Source of the DNA: Larimichthys crocea
Lineage: Eukaryota > Chordata > Actinopteri > Sciaenidae
NCBI RefSeq assembly: GCF_000972845.2
Contig: NC_040032.1
Span: 6,952,316-7,016,315 of the forward strand
Direction of reading: 5' to 3'
DNA: 64,000 nucleotides
Below, in pieces: positions 30,100 through 42,900 of the stretch (position 1 is its first letter; each line of letters starts with the position of its first letter). The notes beneath the pieces are model-generated. The model had not been told where the DNA came from, made no database searches, and worked only from the letters and a program-made list of their open reading frames with translations. The position numbers and the translations under genes were made by a program.

Positions 30100-32270
30100 T
30101 ACAATTCACTTATATTATCACAGATATATTGTATGGTCATAGTCTGGGTCAAAGTTTATTTTCATAACAGGTCGGGGCAAATTACAGGTTTAATTTAAGT
30201 AGGCCTATTATCTGCAGGAACAAGCAGTCGCATTGAGCATCTGGTTAAGTGCAACGTGACAGTAAGTCCACAGGAATGTGCTGTTTCACGGGAATGCAGG
30301 CACTGCTAACTGCAATCCTAATGCCCGCTGCATGAGTTGTTTTAGCAAGAAATGCAGGAAAACAATGAGAATCTCTCATCAGGCTGATGGCTGGGAACCA
30401 CAATGTTGCCACGGTTATGAAGGTATATGTGTGTGTGTGTGTGTGTGTGTTCCTTACAGGTCAGGAACGTTTTGGAAACATGACACGAGTGTACTACCGT
30501 GAAGCCATGGGAGCCTTCATCGTGTTCGATGTGTCACGTCACACGACCTTCGAGGCCGTCATAAAGTGGAAAGAGGACCTGGACTCTAAACTGATGCTGG
30601 CTGATGGACAGAGCATCGCTACTGTGCTGCTGGCTAACAAGTGTGACCAGGGCATGGAGATGGCCAATAACGGCGTCAAAATGGACCAGTTCTGCAAGGA
30701 CCACGGCTTCATCGGTTGGTTTCAGACCTCTGCTAAGGTGAGACCAGAGCGTGGTTGAGGTATTCTTGTTGGCTTGAAATGTATTCCTGGAAGATTTTTA
30801 GTCAAATATGTTTTGGTTTGGGTTTTTTTTGGCCATTTTGGGAAAGAGAGTTAGATGAGAAGATCAATCACACTTTAATATCTCAGCTAGTAGTAGAAGC
30901 CTCTACTGTAGTGCAAACATACTTTCTTGTTTGTAGACTAGTGACCAACTGGCAAATACCTTTTACTGTAGATGCATTGAGTATGGACATAGAGTATAGT
31001 GTGACATTATTGTATTTCTAGTAAAGCTTAGTGATCTTTAAAGGTGTTGGTAGGTGGATTTAATGTCTTTGGACAGGTCAGCTGTTTCCCCCAGTTTGCC
31101 ATCTTTATGCTAAACTAGCTAATGTAGCTTCATATTGAACAGACTGATAGGACAGTGAGATCCATCATCTCATGTAACTCTCAGCAAGAATGCAAATTCG
31201 AGCATTTCCCAAAATGTTTGCTCTAATCATCAGCATGACAATGAATGGTTCAGAGTGTAGCCCATTTGCAGAGAGTGGCTGATCGTCTCCCACTCAGGTC
31301 ACTTCAGTCAGTGAAAAACATCCCCACAGAGCCACCTGGAATTTCATATCCTCGTGGAAAGTGGCCCTGTGAGATAAATTTACAGAGCAGGGTCAGGACA
31401 AGTTATTGAAGTTAAAAATACCGTAAAAATCCAAATTTTCTTCCAATCAAAGAAAAGTTAGTCAATCTAAAAAGCTATTTGAGCTCATCACATGTTTTGT
31501 GTCTGCTCAGTCACACATTGTGATGATCATGAGGCTGCAAAATGGTTTAAATCTTCAACAAACTTTTTTTTTAACATTAAAATGAAAGATGTCACGTTCT
31601 TCTCACGGCAGTCGAATTACATGGAAATAAGAAAAAGCTTGGTAGTTTGTGCATCGGATAGTTTCCAATAGTTTTTTATGATATGCTCTGAAACGGAGAT
31701 CTTGACTAGGATTTAAAACACAGTTATAAAATAATAATAGGAAATAAGATGATCCAATAACTGTGCAGCACTAACACATAGCTATAAATTCTACAAAAGT
31801 TGTCTTCATTCACACATCCTCTGTTGACACTCATGTGTTGCAGCAGCATAAGTGTGCTGCTATTCTGGTGGCACCAAGACTCAACATTCTGAAAGGTGAA
31901 CGGTTCCACAGTGCACGTTCAGCTCAGAGGGGTCAGAGGTTGGTTTGGCAAACAAACATACTACATCCTCCTTTAAGTAGCAGCAAAACATGTTTACAGC
32001 ATTCGTATGAACTACACACATTGTGTTGTTCACATGGAGGTACTCACATTTTGAACGTGAAACATAAAAGTTCAAGCTAATCCCAGAGCCATACATAACT
32101 GCGGTTTCTCTCCACTTTAGGACAATCTCAACATCAGCGAAGCTGCAAACTTCCTGGTCAAGCACATCATGGCCACAGAGAATGACATCCTGAAAAGCGT
32201 GGTACCGGACACCATCTCACCTCAGCTCGACTCCAAAAGACAAATGAGCTGCTCTGGCTGCTTCAAATAA
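28809..32270 (+). CDS. rab38: Rab38 small GTPase (complete, three exons)
   Basis: Rab32/38-family GTPase of melanosome and lysosome-related organelle biogenesis; it routes tyrosinase-family cargo. Exons 28809-29007, 30460-30737 and 32121-32270 (627 nt, 208 aa); junctions keep frame. G1 is GDLGVGKTS (16-24), T41 lies in switch I (YRATIGVDF, typical of Rab32/38), G3 is WDIAGQE (63-69), G4 NKCD (126-129) and G5 SAK (157-159). Rab38 is preferred over Rab32 because of MQ-x-x-KEHLYK, YYREAMGAFIVFDV, NNGVKMDQFC and the CSGC tail. The ATG at 28809 matches the known family start; in-frame ATGs at 28755 and 28779 would add an unrelated leader. Two oddities: one residue fewer than mammals in SETVRLQ, and a C-terminus CSGCFK lacking a full CaaX. 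Downstream of grm5, same strand. Confidence 0.95.
29340..29552. repeat. (CA)n microsatellites in rab38 intron 1
   Basis: CA tracts at about 29343-29373 and 29526-29552. They lie in the same intron whose 3' end carries a (GT)n tract (30427-30450). Confidence 0.9.
30053..30099. repeat. (GATA)n microsatellite
   Basis: About eleven uninterrupted TAGA units in rab38 intron 1. Confidence 0.97.
30427..30450. repeat. (GT)n tract at rab38 exon 2 acceptor
   Basis: Twelve GT units end 9 bp before the acceptor AG (30458-30459). They replace most of the usual polypyrimidine tract, leaving only TTCCTTACAG. Confidence 0.95.
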
Positions 32271-33154
32271 TGAAGCGACGGAACGATGGTAGGACCGAAC
32301 AGAACGGAGACACAGTAGGACAAAGAGGGACGGGTGCACGGCACGGCCTTCCTAAGCCTTACTGGTGTTACGGTTTGGCTTCTTCAGCACCAAACCAGAG
32401 CTAGCCTGTTGAATGTTTGTGATCTCAGTGCTCAATTACAAGCAAACCAGAGCTCGCAAACTAAAATCACATGGACTCAGGAGTTGCACATTTATTTAAC
32501 AGAGTTTTGGTAACGAGCCTTACTGTGAGTTCCCTGCAGACAAACAAGTATACCGCCCTTGTTCATGCTCTTTGGCATCATTATTTCAGATAGCAAACTG
32601 CCAACAGTCACCTTTTGTGTCAAGATTATATCCTCTTCTGATAACATCTGACTCGGAAAAGGACACTCCAGCATATGATTGTGTTGCTGTTCTCCAACTA
32701 TTTACCTTCATACTTCCACACACACACTTGGTGACAAAAACAGTGTGGGATACATGCAGGCTTCCTTTACTGTTAAGTCTGCCAGAGCCAAAGAAAGCAG
32801 TATTGATCACTTTCAGTGGATCACACACTTGTATTGTGTAATTATGTGATTTTGCACATGCATTGCTTTTTTTTTATTATTATGATTTTAATTTATTTAT
32901 AGGAAGCTTTTTGTAATGTTTGATTGTAATGCTGGTTTATGTATTATGTTATTCTGCTCTAAATATTTACCTACAACTGACTATTGTGTAAGCCTTATTT
33001 AATCAGGCCATTTAAGCAACGATGTATATTCACAGCAAAAACTTGGTCGAGGTGAGACGTTGCTAAGAAAAGAAGTGTTATACAGGGAACACTAGAGACA
33101 GGTTGAAAAGTAAATGAAGAAAATAGAAAATGCAAAACATATGTGGATACATAT

Positions 33155-33160
33155 AAATAA
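33155..33160 (+). terminator. rab38: candidate rab38 polyadenylation signal
   Basis: AATAAA about 885 bp after the rab38 stop in an A/T-rich stretch. It is the first convincing canonical hexamer on the plus strand after the gene. Confidence 0.4.
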
Positions 33161-35377
33161 AAGTTAAAAAACAATCAAACATTTTTGCGATTTAGCACCC
33201 CCCAGTGTTCTACTACTGTGGTAAATATCTTCAGCTGTACACATGTATTTGTTGTGATTACATGACTTATGATCAAAAACAAGCCACACACCAAACAAGT
33301 GCAACAACACAAGACATACAGTAGCAGCCAGTTAATATTACTGACAAGTCCAACAATAAGAAGCCCAGCTCTGCGTCTGTCTTTAAGCCTGTTATGTCAC
33401 CAAGCTCTCACCAACCACTAAACTTAGCTTCTTCTGTCTTCTTCTAATGTCTTTTTCGGTCTCTTCACCTCTGCTATTATGTCAATAGATGTTGATGTGT
33501 CCAGCTACATTGCCCACTTGCCCAGCTCCAGTTCTGGCATGACACCAGCAGCATTCTCCTGCAACCCTCCTCTTTCTGGTGGTCCAAAACGATTGTGGTC
33601 CAAACACTAACACACACCCCTCGTGCTAACAAACTGAGCTAACGTTAGTTCAGAACAGTTTACTGTTCATTAGGAAACTCTGTAAATCACAGAGAGTTGA
33701 GCAGCTGGAGGACATCAGAGGAAAAAGCAGAAAACGTTTTCTCCATAAAATATGATTCACCAAAATCAGTCAAATAGTTGGTGGTGTGTGACTTTGTGCC
33801 ATAAAGTGTGATATACTTTGGAGTTAGGAGTCAGGCATACAAACACCAGGCACCATTCACCTGATTACAAGTCAGTGTGGCATCAACATGACAGTCTTTT
33901 CATAAACAGTCTTTATTGCCCTGTGTGCTGTTCCACAGCAGTAGTTCAGGTATAAGTGATGAAAGGCGTGACACCCCTCCCTCCCACTGTCTTGGAGGTA
34001 GCCCTGTCCAATCTCTGACATGGGAGGGTTGTCTGCTGATGGAGCTGACCTGGGCCCTCGGGCTACAAAAGCTGGCTCATGTGCTTCCTACTGTCTCTCC
34101 CTTCCTACAGCTCACACACACTTTACGTCACTTTCCTTTGTTTTGCACTCTCGAGACCTCCACAGCACAATGGTTGCATTGCTCAGACACACTCCATTGT
34201 TTATTTGTGCTATCCTTAGTTTCAATAAATGACTCTTTTCCATTCCCTGAGCCGATTTGTGACAAAAGGCTTGTCAGACGTTTGCTTGTTAATTGAAGAG
34301 AGGGCGGTCATCCTTCTGTCTGAAGTTTGCTCTCATCACTACTACTAATGTTTGGCTGCAACATCTGAACACGGTGCTTTCTGCTTTTTCTTTTTGGTTG
34401 TCAGGATTGGCAAGAATGTTTGTGCGTTTATTTCTTCATCAGAGGGAGAATTGTGTTGATCTGTCTGGATGTAAACTGGACATTCTCACGAGTTGACATG
34501 CCAGAGCCGAACCCTCTGTATCCATGGTAACTAGATCAAGTCTTTTTTTATGGGTATCCTCTAATGTCTCTGTGAAGCTATTTCTCGCTGTGCTCACAAC
34601 CATACAGACACAAACGCACACGCGCATACACGCACGTACACGCCGTTTTTTTTTCCACCCTACATGTCCTTGTTGCTTTTTTTACCTCGTCTTTTCTCCT
34701 CTCCCACTCCACTCCAGCCTCCATTATTGTTCCTCATCCTTAAAAAAAAACCCTGGTGCTCTCTCAACACAGCTACATGTTTTTTTTCTTTTCTTTTATA
34801 TGTCCACTGCCACATATCTCTGATTCACATACAGTGTGTACAGCACATTATATAAACCGTGCACGGGCTCGACTGCACGCCCACAGATGCAGCACTTTTA
34901 TTGGTCGCCCAACATGCTGACTCTGATTGCATTGTGTGAAGTTGTCCTGACCCTGCACCTCTGTTTTACTTGATAGTAGTGTCTTTTGTAAAAAAAAGGC
35001 AAGGTAGTTAAACTCACTTCAAAGTCCCTGATTATACAATGTGCCAAAGTGGGATAAAATCATAAAGTTGCATGGCCTGTTCCCATTGACACACATACAG
35101 TAGTGTACAAGCGTATATTGACATGCATATGTCACATTGTTTCTTTGGGTTGCTGTTAATCAGCAGTGCTTCAACAGTGTTTGTAAGCATGTTAACAACA
35201 GCGTCATGTGCTATTGTGTGACTTCTTGGTGACACAGCACCATGCACATTAGGGACTTATAGACGTCAACATGAAATTACAATTTCATAGTGCTATGAGG
35301 ATGTTGATGACATCACGCATGGTGTCACACTGTAGATGTTAGAACTGATTTGAACTCAGCACAACACACATTCAGGC

Positions 35378-35383
35378 ACACAC

Positions 35384-35420
<37 letters not shown>

Positions 35421-35584
35421 TGAGGAAAAAAAATAAATGAACTCATCTCACACATGTTCCCGATTTTGTTTTTCACTCATTTAACCTTTTACCTGGAACA
35501 AACTATTTTATAGCCTTCAAGCTTCACAAATCACTGTAAGAGACAGTGAATCAGCTTCCAAATGTTATTGGTTTATACTGAGAA

Positions 35585-35641
<57 letters not shown>
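35378..35641. repeat. paired (CA)n and (GT)n microsatellites
   Basis: A 40-bp CA tract (35378-35418) and a 56-bp GT tract (35586-35641) on the same strand, 167 bp apart. They are mutually complementary as an inverted pair. Confidence 0.95.
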
Positions 35642-35643
<2 letters not shown>

Positions 35644-36175
35644 TCCTAAGGCTGATCCAGGACTTTCAGGTTCTCATTAGGGAGCCACATGACCATGTGG
35701 ATTATTCTCTGCCTGAGGGATTAGATTTGGTCGTCTGCTCTTGGCTCACATTAAGACATCACCACCCATCAAAACAACGCATCAAATCATCCGATACAAG
35801 AAGACGTCGTATAACCACTTTGGAGGGAGTTTGTCATCTGAAATTCATCAAGCAGCATCTGAAAGATATAAATCATTTGTACATGGTCTAAGACACTCAG
35901 ATCATTCCCGGCTTTAGCAATGTTCTTCAGCTTGATGAAGTTGTGAGGGGTGGTATTTACATTTCAGGAGACGTAATTGAAAATGAAACAATAGAATTAA
36001 ACTGCATTCTGGTGGAAAATTCTCCAAAGTTTTGGTCTGTTAACTCTTCCTATGACAACAGCTGGCACAGATCTAACTATTCATTACTGAGATTATGAGC
36101 TCAACATATTGTGTTCGCTGTAGTTCTCAGGCTCTGCCAGAGAACCACCTACTGAAAACACCCACATATACTCTC

Positions 36176-36176
<1 letters not shown>

Positions 36177-36215
<39 letters not shown>
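36177..36215. repeat. (GA)n microsatellite
   Basis: GA dinucleotide run with one interruption, followed by G-rich sequence. Confidence 0.95.
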
Positions 36216-36222
<7 letters not shown>

Positions 36223-39186
36223 GGGTGGGGGGGCTGATCAGTTAGTAAGAAAATGAGATGGAAGAAAAGCGGTGCTTCAATCTTGCAGCAACAAAAGGTT
36301 ACAGACAGCTCACGAAGGAGCGCATGCAGGTAAACAGAAGCAGGAACATCAAGTGGGTCACTCTCAACCTCCTTTGAAATATTTCCCAGACGGTATTCAC
36401 ACAGATTATAACTGATAACTGTCTGTTAAATCAGAACACATTCAGCCAGTTTAATCACACGCAGACTCAACAGAGTCTTTGGAAAGTTACATAATTCAGC
36501 AACAAGAACTCAAGATGACAGAGGAGACTTGATCTGATTTGATCAAGCTTCTTTCGCCCTGCTCTCGCCGTCAGTGATTGCTCATGTGGTGCCATCTGTT
36601 GTCAAATTAGGAGCATGGCAGGCGTTTTATAATATTCCCTTTAGCTTGAAAATTTATAAGTAAAGGTATGGATGACTGACTGACTGGAAACAACCTTTTT
36701 TTATTATTATTATTTCTGTTGCCATTAATTTACTAACTTCTCCTTTATTTTGAATTACAGATATAGAACTTGTGGTCAAATAAGGTGACGTATCACCAGC
36801 ACTGACTCATACAAGATGTCTCATTTCTACAGAAAAACCACATAGACACACACACACACACACACAAATTTCTCTCTCTCACAGACACACACACAAGTGC
36901 AGCCACTTGAGAATAACTGGATTTGAAACCTAACGACTGTGTGTGAACACCAACACATGCCTTCCAAAGAAAATGACCTCCTCCATTAGGGTGACTTTCT
37001 CCTCTATAAGCCCTGAGACCTGAGACTCTCTCAGTTCCCACTCCCCCATGCCAAAATCTATTAGGCTAAGTAGATCTTCCTTTAATTCTGTCTTTACGAT
37101 GATGGCACGAAGAGCCGGTGAGAATGACTGAATGATTAATGTGATTTACCGACCTTAGTATAGTTTTATTACGCCATGTTTGCTCACATAAAAGAAAATT
37201 AAGAGTTGAAACATCAGTGTCTGCTAATTAAAATAGCCTCTGGAGAGAGGGAGAACAAGGAGTGAGGAGGGAGTGAGAAGAAAGAGAAAGTGGGAAAGTA
37301 AATTAAAACAGAGAGGAGTAGGAGAGAGTGACTCAGATTCAGGAGGGAGGAACATGAAAGACTTAAGTGCGGCATTAAATCATTAATATATCTGTCCAGG
37401 TTGAAAGATGAGTCCTCTGAAGACCTCGTGAGCTCCACAATTTATCACTCACACTGAACACTGGCAGATTTTACATCTCATTAACCTTACTGATGGTTTT
37501 TCAATAATACTACTACAATCATCTTTATATGTTGAGAAAGATTTACTGTTTTGTTTCACTTTTACTTAAAAAAAATCAACAAGCATCCATTTGGACATTG
37601 TCATCGAAAGATACAGTGAATTTTGTGCACTGAAAATAAAGGAAGGCGGTAGAAAAGCAGTTTGTGCAGCACACGGTAGAAATCTATACAGCTCTATTAA
37701 CATACACTGTCACTAGAGGGCAATATAAGCACCAGTGTTACCATGCTGTCCTTTTTACTCACTGTGCCGTCTGAAGTCAGAAAAACATTCTTGTGTCACT
37801 AACCATCACTAAAAATACATTGTGGTTACTCAGCATCAAAACCTGATTTATAAATGTGTAATTACAGCATTATTCATTTCATAGTTTACACATATCGTTT
37901 TAAGAACAGCTGCACCGTGGTGATTATCATGAGTCAAAAAATAAATCCATGCACATATCAATAAATAGATGCACATATTATACAGTGAAACTTAATCGTG
38001 AGGAATGAGGAGTCGCAAATATCAACTATAAGCAGGAGAAAACAGGTTAAAGGTGAGAGCTACAGAAAAATGGAGTAATGAATGGGATGAACAGAGCAAA
38101 TAGAAATAATGGTGCTGTTCATACAGGAGACACAAAACATAGACATAACTCTGCTTGTACTGCATTCTGTAATGAGACACTGCTACACTGTTCACCTGAC
38201 CCTTGACAGTAATTTAGATAAGGGTGTTCAAGATAATCAGGTTGTGAGTAACACGTTATTATTCCAATGCGATAAAAAAAATAAAAAATCCAATGCCTGC
38301 CACAACGCAGGACAGGACACATAAAGTGGGACTTGTTTCCATTCCACAGTTTGAAGCAGCTATAAGTGCTCTTTGTTCACGTACAAAAGCTTAACTAATG
38401 TGCGTTAATGTGCCGTCTCTTTGGACAGCACTTGAAACAAATTTGTGAGGTCTGCTTTAGTGATTCAAGGCAAAGCTCTGAGAGGTGTGTGCAGTCTAGA
38501 AGAGCTGTGTCACAGTGGTCAGGCAACCACAATGACTGAGCCTGAAATATGACAGCCAGACATACCATCAGAAGGTAAACATGGCACACTGTGTCAAGTC
38601 TATTTGTTGAGTTGTCTGTCTCCTTTGGCCCAAAATGCTGTTTTGTGTTGCACTCTACATGGAGAGGGCTGAACCAACACTGTCTGCAAGAGGTATTGTA
38701 TGCTGCATTTTCCTGAGGAAGCTTAGTTAATTAAACTTATTAAACTGTATCGAAAAATGTTTTCTTCAAAAAACAAATAAAAACAACAAAAACAGTTCAT
38801 ATATACATAAGAATAAAACATGTGTATGTGTGTCCTGAGGTACCATGAAAGACGTTACAAGACCTTTGTTCCTTTGATTTATGATTAAAGTTGTGATTGT
38901 CTCAGTGCTCAAATCCTTCTCAACAGCAGCCTGGATGCATTGATTTATAATAGGGTACCTTTAACCTTTAACCAGAAACAAACTGTGATAAGTCATTTGC
39001 AAAGCTGGAAGCATTCGCTACAGAAGGTCATCAAAGACTGGTTCTGGACACCTGGAATGTGTTTGTGACCTCTCAACATAAGAAAAAAAGGAGCAGGAGT
39101 TAATTGAAACATGTGCTGATTAGAGCCTTCTCTTACCTATCTAAATGTAGTATCATACTATGATAGTAACACAAGTATGCAGCTGC

Positions 39187-39192
39187 TTTATT
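39187..39192 (-). terminator. bach1: candidate bach1 polyadenylation signal
   Basis: TTTATT on the plus strand reads AATAAA on the minus strand, about 105 bp past the bach1 stop codon. Confidence 0.45.
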
Positions 39193-39297
39193 CTGCAACC
39201 TGCACTCAATGCTCAGTCTGTGGTAATGTCGTTGGATACAGGATGAATCCCATGGGTACAAAAAGCTACAGCATGTGTGCTGGATGTGCATCCAAAG

Positions 39298-39948
39298 TCA
39301 ATGTTGACTGTCTCCTGTCACTGTATTCCCACTGGAGCTGGACGAGCCCTCATCGGAGGCCATATGTTCATCGAGGCCCACAGAACAGGCCGAGAGCGAA
39401 GCCCGGAGATGTGGTGGGAACCCGGGATGCGATAGGAGTGCGTCTATGTGAGGAAAGAAGGAGGACAGAGGGCAGTCTGGGGAGGTGTATTTGGCTAACA
39501 CCTGGAGCTGCTCTGGTTGCAGGTTGGCTTCGTTGCAGACCCTCTGGCATAAGGCAGAGACACTGTGACATGTTCTCAACTTCATCTGGCTCAGCTGGCC
39601 CTTCTCCATGAGCAGTTTCTCCCTCTCTGTTTTCTGCAACACACACAAGCATCACACACACAGTCTGATTAACGCGTCTGTAAATAAGAGGAGGCATTTA
39701 AAAGAAATTAAAAAGAGAAAAACTTGTTTTTGTTATTTTACCAGCTTATTGATTTCACACTGTAGATTGTATATGCAGTCCAGTTTCCTCTTGCGGCATC
39801 GCTGAGCTGCGAGTCGGTTTTTGCTGCGTCGCCTCATGTCATGGACAAACTCCAGCTGTTCACGTGTAAAGACCTGTTGCTTCAGCAGTTGCTGGAAGTC
39901 ATTTCTGCTCAGATCCACAATCCAGTCTACAGAGAATGGCAACTGCAC
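39298..39948 (-). CDS. bach1: bach1 coding exons 3-4 (bZIP and C-terminus)
   Basis: Exon 39742-39948 (69 codons) holds [10 protein letters not shown], the basic region and the start of the zipper. Exon 39298-39633 (111 codons plus TGA) continues the zipper ([18 protein letters not shown]) and ends in a serine-rich tail. The last intron is 108 bp. Confidence 0.94.
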
Positions 39949-42900
39949 CTGAGCACACCCGGACAGGGAAACAGTTAGACACAGTTACGCTGTAGTTGAA
40001 ATGGTGGCAGTACCTGATAGAAACTAGCCTAGATTGATGGAAATGTATGTTGTATGTTGTATAAATGTTGAATAAGAGAGGCTGAAAGCATTCAGATAAC
40101 CTGCAGTGAGTGAAACTAGTCTTAGGACATCATTCAATTCATGGAAAAAGAAAAAAATGAAATGTAATGTACAGTAATGTAATGATCAAAAACACATGTG
40201 CAGCATGTTTTATATGGACAAATGGAAGTGAAGTGAGGCAAAAGTCAAATGCATATCGAGTTCAAACAGTCAGTTATATTTTTACCAAGCTGTTGATTAT
40301 TAACTCAAGCGAGGAGTTAACTTTTCAAAGCAGAGGTGGGTTTACACTGGGTTATTGCTGCTGCCAGTGTGTGACAGGAAGTGCACACACACCAGTTTAC
40401 AGGAACAGTTGTAATCTTAAGTTGTGTTTTTATCTTGTGTAAATAAAATCACTCTTAGTCCGCTGACATGACTGTAGACTGCTCACAGACGGGAAGTTCC
40501 TCAAACCTGTTATTTGTGTCGCCTGTTGTCATTGGTAACTCAACAGGCTGAGCTGTTAGTTTCTGCTGAACTGGACTCTGAACTAATTAGCAAGGCAAAT
40601 GCACAGGGTCAAACCACATGCACACACACATCATCTCTACTTGTACCTGTACCTGTACCTTCTTATCTAAAACCAATATAGTGCAGTAAGGTGCAGAAAG
40701 AGTTTGCTGACGCATGTTGACACACAGTAACTTCCGCACAGGGTGAACCTCATAGGAGGCAGCAGGACAGAAGTAAAGGAGAATGGAGCAGAGTCTTAGC
40801 AGACTTGAATAACTCACCTGTCTGGCCCTCTCTCTCGTGTAGGACTCGCTGTCTCCTTCTGTTTCTGCCTCTGAGTCTCCATCCTCCCCAGAGTTGAGGG
40901 ACGACACACCTGACTGAGATGCCACCTCGCATTCAGACAGCTCTGTTCCCTTCCATAAACATTTTCTTTGGTCCAGGTCCTGTAAGAAGGGACAGCCAGT
41001 GCTTGTGGAAGTGAGGTTGATGTTGAAGTTCAGCCAGTCTGAAGATGTGCTTTGCGCCTGTTTGCTCCCAGCATCAGACGAACTTCCCGCATCGGGGTCC
41101 TGGAAACTCAGCTGAGACAAGCTTGAATCAGACCCCAGCCCCTGGGCTAAGTGCTCGGCCACCTCCCTTTCCTTGGTGCTCCTTTCGCTGGCTTTCTCCC
41201 CCTCCGTGCTGGCTGTTTTTCCTCCTTTGGCTCTTTCTAGCCAGCCAGAATATTTGTCTTCTTCTGCCTTTTTCCACTCAGTTTCTACCAGTTCCTCTGA
41301 TTTTTGACCAGTTAAAACTGGAGCTATTACACCCGAGTCCCTTGTTTTCTTATCCTCTGTAAAGTCCATGACAAAGCTCTCATGCCCTATTGACCCCATG
41401 ATTGCAGGGCCCTCACTAGAGGTCTTTTGGGGGCAATGGTACAACATTAACCCTGATGACCTCTCACCCAGCCCCGAGGAGACTAGCTTGACATTGAATC
41501 TGTCTGGCTGGTGTCTGGCTGATGTCTGGCTGATGTCTTCCCCGATAGCCATATCACTTTCCCTCTCACTCCATTTTCCGAGCTTTTCATTTTTTTCCTC
41601 TTTAACCATATCAATGGCAGCCTCTGTTTTCTTGTCACGTGTATCAGTTTTCCATGGCTCATCAGCCCCTTCTTTGCTCTGTCTGGTGGGACTTGAGTTT
41701 GAACTTCCAGGGAATTCAGTTTCATTCTTACTGTTGGCACTACTGGAGGGCGGTGAGCAGGAGAGATCACAGTCATCCCTGATGGCTGTTACTGGATTGT
41801 TCAGTCTTTTCTCTTCCTTTCCGCATGCCAGCTGCCTTCGATACTTTGGACACTGCATGAAATAGTCATTTGTCGCTTCAGCTACAGGTGTAAGGGTGCC
41901 TGCATTGTTCTGACTTCCTATTTTGCTGTTCACTGATTTGTTGCAGAGCCAAACCACTTCCTGCTGAGATGGTGAATCAGCAACTGGTTTTACTGGGTCT
42001 TTCTCATCCAACATTACATTGTCAGAGATTATAGTACTGTCTTCCTTTGATAATTGCGTCTTGCATTTCTTCTTACAACAGGTTTTTCTTGGAAAAGGGC
42101 TAGAGCCTTTGGTGCTGGAAAAGAACTTAGGGAGGAGGAAATCAAAACATGCCTCGTCTAAGTCTCTGAAACCAAGAATGGAAGCTGAGTTGCGTATGTC
42201 TAAGACATCGTCTTTCCCAAAGTGAAGTTTGGATGTGTAGGCAAACTTCAGCAGGGGTTCAAAGGCGGCAGCTGTCACCTGTGTAAGAGGACAAATGACA
42301 CATATGAACACTTTCTATCCTCTAGTTTATTCTAAAGGCTGCTAGATAATCTTGCACACAAAACAACAGAAATAATCTGACTACAAATGTTTAGCGACAT
42401 ACATTCCAGGATAGTAGGACTGTGCTGGCTCAGCAGCAAATAACATGTGACCAAAGAAACCAGTTTCTGTGGCTGTTGCCGTTTGAGTTGAAGAAGTTTA
42501 GTTATCAGCTGGTTTCATTTCAGGAATCTTGTTAGAGTAAATGAAATGTTTAAAGGAAACACAGCACTTGTAGAATAACAGAACATTTTTTAATAAAGGG
42601 TAATTAAAATAGCTTTATTAGCATGGCTAAAAGTGACCTTTCTTTTAATTTAATTGGATTTTTTCTCTAACTTCAGCCCTGCTCTTGAAGCCTTCCCAAT
42701 TGGAATTATATTTAGTTCTGCTTGGATGTCTCTACTGGATGCAGAGTGGAAACCACTAAGACCTACAAACATTTTAATCTTGATAAGTAGTAAGAGTGAT
42801 GCAGTACATTTAGTTATTACACTGCCATTCAAACTGCACTTACAAATTGTTGTTTCTGAGGTGACAGGTCCTGATTTTAGACTAAATTGCATTTGAAAAA

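Larger units (their letters stand above)
33180..39180. other. rab38-bach1 intergenic region
   Basis: About 6 kb with no supported gene. It contains (CA)n at 35378-35418, (GT)n at 35586-35641, (GA)n at 36177-36215 and short TG-rich runs. The ORFs here are short, low-complexity and without family similarity. Confidence 0.7.

Noticed and set aside
34524..34855. Phe/Leu/Ser-rich plus-strand frames (99 and 63 aa)
   Set aside because: Produced by pyrimidine-rich DNA; no domain and no splice context.
39177..39611. 144-aa plus-strand frame
   Set aside because: Antisense to the last bach1 exon and its 3' flank.
41045..41865. Two plus-strand frames of 105 and 165 aa
   Set aside because: They are antisense to bach1 coding exon 2 and have no family similarity.
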